A stretch of 64,000 nt of DNA. Origin: Comamonas sp. Its GTDB lineage: Bacteria > Pseudomonadota > Gammaproteobacteria > Burkholderiales > Burkholderiaceae_C. The notes under the pieces were generated by a model. It did not search any database. It was not told the DNA's origin and worked only from the letters and a program-made list of their open reading frames with translations. Location of the stretch: contig JAQVCA010000007.1 of assembly GCA_028690035.1 (NCBI GenBank), positions 9,126 through 73,125 on the forward strand, written 5' to 3'. A program made the translations under genes and the position numbers. Positions 59,566-64,000 of the stretch are shown here, one piece after another (position 1 is the stretch's first letter; each line of letters opens with the position of its first letter).

Positions 59566-60567
59566 TCAGCGCACCGGTAGCCCGGCCAGCACGGGCCAGC
59601 GGGTGCGCTGCACAAAACTGGGGTAGTCCAGCGGGCGGCCCAGCTGGGCATCGGCACTGTTGGGCAGCACATGGGCCCAGGCGCGGTGGGTGGTGGCGTC
59701 GTACACCAGTTTGAACAAGTGGCTGGGCACATGCACGCCGTTGGTGCCAATCGTCAGCGGCGGGCCTTCGTACAACGCACCGGTATAGACAAATACATCG
59801 CCCGAGGCGCGCAGCGCGTACTTGCGGATGTCGCCTTCGAGCTTGGCCCAGGGCTGGCGGTTGTGCGTCGGGTCTTGCGGCACCATGTTGCTCAGCGCAA
59901 ACGAGTCGTGCATCGCCGCAGGCGTGGGCTGGTTGGCGGCGGCGGCCAGGTGGCCCCGGTCAAAACCGCTGCCCCGGTAATCGGCCAGCTCGGCGCGCTG
60001 TGGCCCGGGCAGGCGGGGATCGGGGTAAAACTGGTCGGTGCGCTCCTGGCCCTGGGCCTGCTGCAGGCGCGTGCGGTTCAGGCGCTCGACGACCAGCAGC
60101 GGCGTTTTGGTGCGCCCGGAGTACAGCACGGCAAATGCATCGGCACACAGCGCATGCGCCGACCACTGGCGATCCAGGTGCTCCAGACTCAATGGCTGCT
60201 GTGCGGGAAATTGGTCGCGGCAGGCGGCAAAGTGGTCGCTGGCGCGCGCGGGCTGCGCGGGCACTGGGCTGGGCAGTGGCAGGCTGGCGGGCACCGAGGT
60301 CGGCAGCTTGGCGCCTTGCTCCAGCCCCCAGTCGGTGAGCTGCTGCAGCCAATCGGGGCCATGGCGCTGCACATGGCGCACCCAAGCACCGACAACCGGC
60401 GCCGGAATGTCGATCTCGACCGGTATGCCCGACAAGCGTTCGGTCAGCGTAGCGCCTGGCGTGAGTACCAGCCCCAGCCCAACCGCCAACCCCAACACCA
60501 CCCCCGAACCAAACCCACCCCAGCGGCGCCATGGCGCCACTGCCTTGTTTTTCTTACTGCGAACCAC
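59566..60567 (-). CDS. Membrane-anchored DNA/RNA non-specific endonuclease (NUC1 type)
   Basis: About 333 residues. A basic N terminus (RSKKNKAVAPWRRW) precedes one hydrophobic helix GVVLGLAVGLGLVL, then a Pro-rich linker and the nuclease domain. The catalytic signature SGFDRGHLAAAANQ has the general-base His and metal-binding Asn follows in NMVPQ. No ATG is available; GTG 60567 or GTG 60609 may start it. It is likely a periplasmic nuclease tethered to the inner membrane. Confidence 0.87.
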   Translation of the reverse strand: MVRSKKNKAVAPWRRWGGFGSGVVLGLAVGLGLVLTPGATLTERLSGIPVEIDIPAPVVGAWVRHVQRHGPDWLQQLTDWGLEQGAKLPTSVPASLPLPSPVPAQPARASDHFAACRDQFPAQQPLSLEHLDRQWSAHALCADAFAVLYSGRTKTPLLVVERLNRTRLQQAQGQERTDQFYPDPRLPGPQRAELADYRGSGFDRGHLAAAANQPTPAAMHDSFALSNMVPQDPTHNRQPWAKLEGDIRKYALRASGDVFVYTGALYEGPPLTIGTNGVHVPSHLFKLVYDATTHRAWAHVLPNSADAQLGRPLDYPSFVQRTRWPVLAGLPVR

Positions 60568-60735
60568 GATGCCCCAATGCCATGTACCGCGGCGCACAAC
60601 ACACAACACAAAACACCAACACGCCAGCGATTTTTGCTATCTTAGAGATAGCTTTAAACGCTTGCTGGGTATAGGGAAATTAGGTTTTTATTCAAAAAGA
60701 AACGAATTTTCTGTCGGTGTGTGGAAAATTGTCTA

Positions 60736-60741
60736 TATAAT
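60736..60741 (+). promoter_or_regulatory. -10 box for tRNA-Arg
   Basis: A perfect TATAAT lies 10 bp before the tRNA with a GC-rich discriminator (gcgagc) after it, as in stable-RNA promoters; the -35 region is weak. Confidence 0.5.
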
Positions 60742-60751
60742 TGCGAGCTTC

Positions 60752-60828
60752 GCGGCTGTAGCTCAGCTGGATAGAGTACTTGGCTACGAACCAAGGGGTC
60801 GTGGGTTCGATTCCTGCCAGCCGCACCA
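60752..60828 (+). tRNA. tRNA-Arg (ACG)
   Basis: A 77-nt cloverleaf with encoded CCA. Acceptor GCGGCTG pairs with CAGCCGC; anticodon stem CTTGG/CCAAG around CTACGAA, anticodon ACG, needing TadA editing to read CGN. Confidence 0.97.
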
Positions 60829-60833
60829 AACGT

Positions 60834-60866
60834 AAAGCCTCAGAGTTTTTGCTCTGGGGCTTTTTC
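60834..60866 (+). terminator. Terminator after tRNA-Arg
   Basis: Imperfect stem aaagcctcagag/ctctggggcttt with a T-rich loop and a trailing T run. Confidence 0.8.
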
Positions 60867-60911
60867 GTTTCTGGCGTTCCAGCGCGCGTGCGGGTGCAGG
60901 CGCAGGCGTTT

Positions 60912-62852
60912 TCAGCGGCTGCCAAGCGCTGGCAGCTGTAGCACAAATTCGGCGCCGCCTTCGGGGTGGTTGTGCGCCTGTACCTGACCGCCATGCTGGT
61001 GCGTCACAGTGGCCACATAGGCCAGGCCCAGCCCGGTGCCCGACACCGGCCCCCCTTCGTGGCGCTGCTGGCGGGCAAAGGGGGTGAAGAGCCGGGGCAG
61101 CTCGTGCGGGTCGATGCCTGCGCCCCGATCGCGCACCCGCAGCAGCCAATCGTTGCCCGCCCGCTGCAACTGCACGGTCACGCTGGACTGCGCCGGGCCG
61201 TATTGGATGGCGTTGCTCAGCAGATTCACCAAGGCGCGGCGCAGTTGGCTGGCATCGCCCAGGGTGAGGGCTTCGTCCTCGGGGGGCTGCCAGTGCAGCT
61301 GTACCTGGCGTGCGCTGGCCTGTGCCCAGACATCGTCCAGCGCCTGATCGATGAGCAGCCCCAGCTCAACCGGCGCGCGCTGCTGCGAAGGCTGCTCCAG
61401 GCTGCGTGCCAGGTGCACAAAATCGTCGGCCAGCCGCAGCGCCCGTTGTGCCTGCTGTTCGATGTGCTCCAGCAGGGGCGGTGCATCGGGGGGCGGGCCG
61501 AAGTGGCGCTCCATGTCCATGCGGGTCAGGATGGCGCTGATCGGCGCGCGGATGTCGTGCGAGATGAAGCGCATGGCCTGCTCGCGCTGAGCCTGCAGCT
61601 GGTGCAGTTGGCGCCGTGCCTGCTCGACCACCGTGATGCGCTGCTGGAAAAAATCGCCGCCCGTGACGCCATCGTCTTGGGGGGGCAGTGGCATGCCCCG
61701 GGCTTGCAGGGCGTCCATCTCCTGCTGCAAGAAATGCAGGGCAGCGGTTTGGCGGCGCCAGCTCCACAGCGGATAGGCACAGACCAGCCCCAACAGCGCC
61801 GCTGCCGGTTGCACCAGCCAGCCCAATGCCGGGGCCGCCAGCGCACCGGCGATGGTGAGCAGGCCCAGACCCAGGCAGGCCAGCAGCGCTGCCGATGGCC
61901 CCCACCACAGCAGGGCCAGCAGCCCGATCAGCACCACACTCAGATTGAGCACTTGGTTCACCCAGGTGGGCACGGGCTGCAGGTGGGTGCGGTGCAGGTG
62001 GCCGTGCAGGATGTGGCCCAGCAGCTCCACATCGCTCATGCGCGGCTGCCCGGGGGCGCCCGGGGTGGCATGGGCCTGGGCAATGCCCGTGGCGCTGGCC
62101 CCGACCAGCACATGCTTGTTGCGAAAAGCGCTGGAGGGAATGTGGCCCTGCAGCACGTCGATGTAGCTGTAGTGCGTGAAGCTGGGCAGGCGCTGGGCAA
62201 AGCCAATGGCCAAGGGTGCGGGCAGGACAGCGGGGCGCTGGCATGCGGGCAGCTGCGGGCGTTCGATACAGGGCAGCACCAGCGCCAGATGCTGCAGGGA
62301 GGCTGGGGGCGATGCCAGCCAGGGGGCAAAGCGGCGCACGTTGCCGTCCGCCTCGGTCAGCAGGTGGCTGTGCCCCAAGGCTGCGGCGGCCTGGGCCAGC
62401 GGGGCAATGGGCAGTGGGGCATTGCTGCCTTCGGGGGAGGGGGCCAGTGGCAACACGACGCGGCCACTGTCGGCCACGGCTTGGGCCAGCAGCAGATCGT
62501 CCTGGGGGTAATCCAGCTCTTCTTCGGTAAAAAGCAAGTCCAGCGCGATGGACTGTGGCTGTCCAGCGTCGATGTGGCGTACCAGCTGGGCATGTAGGGC
62601 ACGGCGCCAGGGCCAGCGGCCAATGGCGGCGATGCTGCGCTCATCGACCAGCACCAGCACCACCTCGGGCGCAGCCGCGCGGGCGTGCCAGCGCGTGGCC
62701 CAGTCCTGCAGCCAGGCGTTGCCACGCTGCAGCTGGCCCGGCAAGCTCCACCACAGCACCAAGCTGCCCAGGATCAGGGCCAGCCACAGCCACTGTCGCC
62801 ACAGGCGCGCTGGCTGGGTGGGCGGGAGGGTATGCAGGGAAGGGGAGGGCAT
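60912..62852 (-). CDS. CHASE2-domain sensor histidine kinase
   Basis: The 646-residue protein has an N-terminal helix, a periplasmic CHASE2 domain (about 55-300; SIAALDLLF-like QSIALDLLFTEEELDY, FRNKHVLVGASATG), three transmembrane helices about 310-390, and a kinase module with H-box FISHDIRAPISAI (phosphoacceptor His), N-box LVNLLSNAIQYG, G1 VRDRGAGID and G2 GTGLGLAYV. It follows the FecR-like gene on the same strand across element R11. The stimulus is unknown. Confidence 0.92.
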   Translation of the reverse strand: MPSPSLHTLPPTQPARLWRQWLWLALILGSLVLWWSLPGQLQRGNAWLQDWATRWHARAAAPEVVLVLVDERSIAAIGRWPWRRALHAQLVRHIDAGQPQSIALDLLFTEEELDYPQDDLLLAQAVADSGRVVLPLAPSPEGSNAPLPIAPLAQAAAALGHSHLLTEADGNVRRFAPWLASPPASLQHLALVLPCIERPQLPACQRPAVLPAPLAIGFAQRLPSFTHYSYIDVLQGHIPSSAFRNKHVLVGASATGIAQAHATPGAPGQPRMSDVELLGHILHGHLHRTHLQPVPTWVNQVLNLSVVLIGLLALLWWGPSAALLACLGLGLLTIAGALAAPALGWLVQPAAALLGLVCAYPLWSWRRQTAALHFLQQEMDALQARGMPLPPQDDGVTGGDFFQQRITVVEQARRQLHQLQAQREQAMRFISHDIRAPISAILTRMDMERHFGPPPDAPPLLEHIEQQAQRALRLADDFVHLARSLEQPSQQRAPVELGLLIDQALDDVWAQASARQVQLHWQPPEDEALTLGDASQLRRALVNLLSNAIQYGPAQSSVTVQLQRAGNDWLLRVRDRGAGIDPHELPRLFTPFARQQRHEGGPVSGTGLGLAYVATVTHQHGGQVQAHNHPEGGAEFVLQLPALGSR

Positions 62853-62856
62853 GCTA

Positions 62857-62954
62857 TTAAAAAAATAGCTTTTTTTCGCTTGTCAATAAAAGTTTTTAGA
62901 TATAAAAGTTACTAAAAACCTTACGGATAAAGCGCAAGCAGCTCTTTTTATTGA
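62857..62954. repeat. Palindromic 3'-flank element, copy R11
   Basis: The left arm tagctttttttcgcttgt faces taaagcgcaagcagct; the left arm has drifted. Inner stem aagtttttag/ctaaaaacctt. It overlaps the FecR-like stop codon and abuts the kinase ATG. Confidence 0.75.
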
Positions 62955-64000
62955 TGTTCTAGCCCCAAGCCCGCATCGGTGCCCAAGGCCTGGCCACTGC
63001 CATCGCGCACCAGGGGCAGGACTTGAATGGCGCGCAGCGGCGAAAAGGCGCTGAGCAGCCCGTTGGCGTCTTGCACCTGAATGCGCACCAGCCAGCGCCC
63101 CGTCGGCAGGTCTTGAGCGGTCCACTGCGGTGCCTCCAGCCAGAGATCGCGCGTGGGCTGCGCATCGCTGGGCTGGGCCAGTACCTGCAGGTGGTAGCGC
63201 TGCCCGGGCGCGTCGGGCCAGTGCAGGGTGCTGATGCCTTGCTGGGTGCTCGTGTGCAGATCGGTGGCCAAAGGTGTGCTGGGCGGGGTGGCCAGGGTCA
63301 GGGTCTGTGCAGGTAGGTAGGGCCCTTGATCGCGCGCGCCTTGCACCCAGCGCACGCTGGCGGTGCGCCAGGCATAGCGGCCCGGGGGCAGCGAGGCCAC
63401 ATCCAGCTGGCAGTCGCTGCGGTCTTGGGCACGCAGGGCAGGGTGGGTGAAATCGGCCTGCGCTGCGCTCTGGGTCTCGCCCAGCGGGGCGATTTCCAGC
63501 ACATAGGCTTGGGCCTCTTGCACCGGGGTGCAGCGCAAGATGGTGGCGCCAGCGCTGCCCACCGCATTTGGGGCGGGGGATTGTGGCAGGGGGGCGACGG
63601 GGTGGGCTTTGACGCGCAGAGGCACTTGTGCCTTGTGGCCCCCGATGCCTTGGGCATCAACGCCGCGCACCTGCAGCCAGTACTGGCCGTCGGGCACGGC
63701 CACAAAGCGGGCGTGCGGGCGGTCGAATTGGGCATTGCGCAGCACCTGAGCGCCATCCTGGTCGGCCAGGATGTGCACGCGGTAGGCCTGGGCGCCGGCG
63801 ATGGCAGGCAGGGGCAGGTCCAGCCATTGCGCATCGTCGCTGTGCTGGGGCAGGTCGGCGCTGGACGGGGCGGCCAGCAGCGCGGTGGGGCGGCCCACTT
63901 GACCATTGGCCTGGATGGCCATGCCGTAACCGGCATCCAGCGCCGTGCGGGCGGGGCTGGGGTGGGGTGTTTGGGACAGGTCGGGTGCACGGGCCTGCAG
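62948..64000 (-). CDS. FecR-domain type protein, C-terminal part
   Basis: The frame is open to the window edge, so the N terminus is missing. The readable 351 residues begin with a stretch ending AIQANGQVGRPTALLAAP that resembles the end of a FecR fold, then three fibronectin-III-like modules with patterns QAYRVHILADQDG, PDGQYWLQVRGVDAQG, RYHLQVLAQ and GRWLVRIQVQDANG. Such proteins often sit with CHASE2 sensors, as here. The FecR-like assignment rests on neighbourhood and this tail. Confidence 0.7.
   Translation of the reverse strand: MQARAPDLSQTPHPSPARTALDAGYGMAIQANGQVGRPTALLAAPSSADLPQHSDDAQWLDLPLPAIAGAQAYRVHILADQDGAQVLRNAQFDRPHARFVAVPDGQYWLQVRGVDAQGIGGHKAQVPLRVKAHPVAPLPQSPAPNAVGSAGATILRCTPVQEAQAYVLEIAPLGETQSAAQADFTHPALRAQDRSDCQLDVASLPPGRYAWRTASVRWVQGARDQGPYLPAQTLTLATPPSTPLATDLHTSTQQGISTLHWPDAPGQRYHLQVLAQPSDAQPTRDLWLEAPQWTAQDLPTGRWLVRIQVQDANGLLSAFSPLRAIQVLPLVRDGSGQALGTDAGLGLEHQ

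Noticed and set aside
60645..60695. Possible half palindromic element (gatagctttaaacgcttgct)
   Set aside because: Only one weak arm, in a region upstream of two genes; it does not fit the family well enough to count.

Overview
The window looks like the chromosome of a GC-rich betaproteobacterium of the Comamonadaceae (Burkholderiales). Three things point there: the TPR protein-lolB-ispE-tRNA-Gln-prs-rplY-pth block next to mutM, the FAD/FMN-FeS giant oxidoreductase, and a dispersed family of roughly 100-bp intergenic palindromes whose arms carry AGCTGCTTGCGCTT-like sequence. I could not search a database, so genus is not called and all product names rest on motifs and protein families read from the translation.

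Layout. 1-2724: 3' truncated end of a large AT-richer surface-type gene (DUF4347-like head, pre-peptidase C-terminal-like repeats) on the minus strand. 2760-5184: an insertion-sequence graveyard with two transposase remnants, one complete IS5-type element (3837-5021) and a 45-residue scrap of a 6-phosphogluconate/3-hydroxyisobutyrate dehydrogenase-type gene. 5226-12270: pilU and pilT, divergent yggS, then mutY, a dynamin-like GTPase and mutM. 12327-18343: the housekeeping block (TPR, lolB, ispE, tRNA-Gln, prs, rplY, pth). 18416-23723: a five-gene peptide/nickel-type ABC importer. 23836-26387: a LysE-family exporter, a small secreted protein, folE and an endonuclease/exonuclease/phosphatase-family protein. 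26623-30071: a three-gene ferric iron ABC importer behind a Fur-like palindrome. 30235-32695: aspS and DUF502. 32830-34317: a sodium:solute symporter. 34566-39571: ubiB, ubiJ, a Tim44-domain protein, ubiE, DUF971, HIT. 39568-43467: the 1299-residue FAD/FeS oxidoreductase. 43641-49265: thioesterase, Atm1-type ABC exporter, DUF2789, two tRNA-Met genes, enoyl-CoA hydratase, M61 peptidase. 49443-53736: TonB-dependent receptor and an NMT1-PAS-GGDEF diguanylate cyclase. 53798-58844: miaB, fdhD, modC, modB, modA. 59002-64000: an unknown 162-residue protein, a membrane-anchored nuclease, tRNA-Arg, a CHASE2 histidine kinase and the C-terminal part of a FecR-like protein.

How the genes work together. 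Iron supply is represented by the FbpABC-type importer and a TonB-dependent siderophore-type receptor, both with Fur-like sites. Molybdate import (modABC) runs directly into fdhD, which readies formate dehydrogenase, so the cluster serves molybdoenzyme assembly. ubiB, ubiJ and ubiE serve ubiquinone synthesis. mutY and mutM are both part of the 8-oxoguanine repair system. pilT and pilU retract type IV pili.

The most unusual feature is the family of palindromic elements. Ten copies, every one just downstream of a stop codon, have arms whose sequence changes in a compensatory way between copies. They behave like bidirectional hairpin terminators that have spread through the genome.
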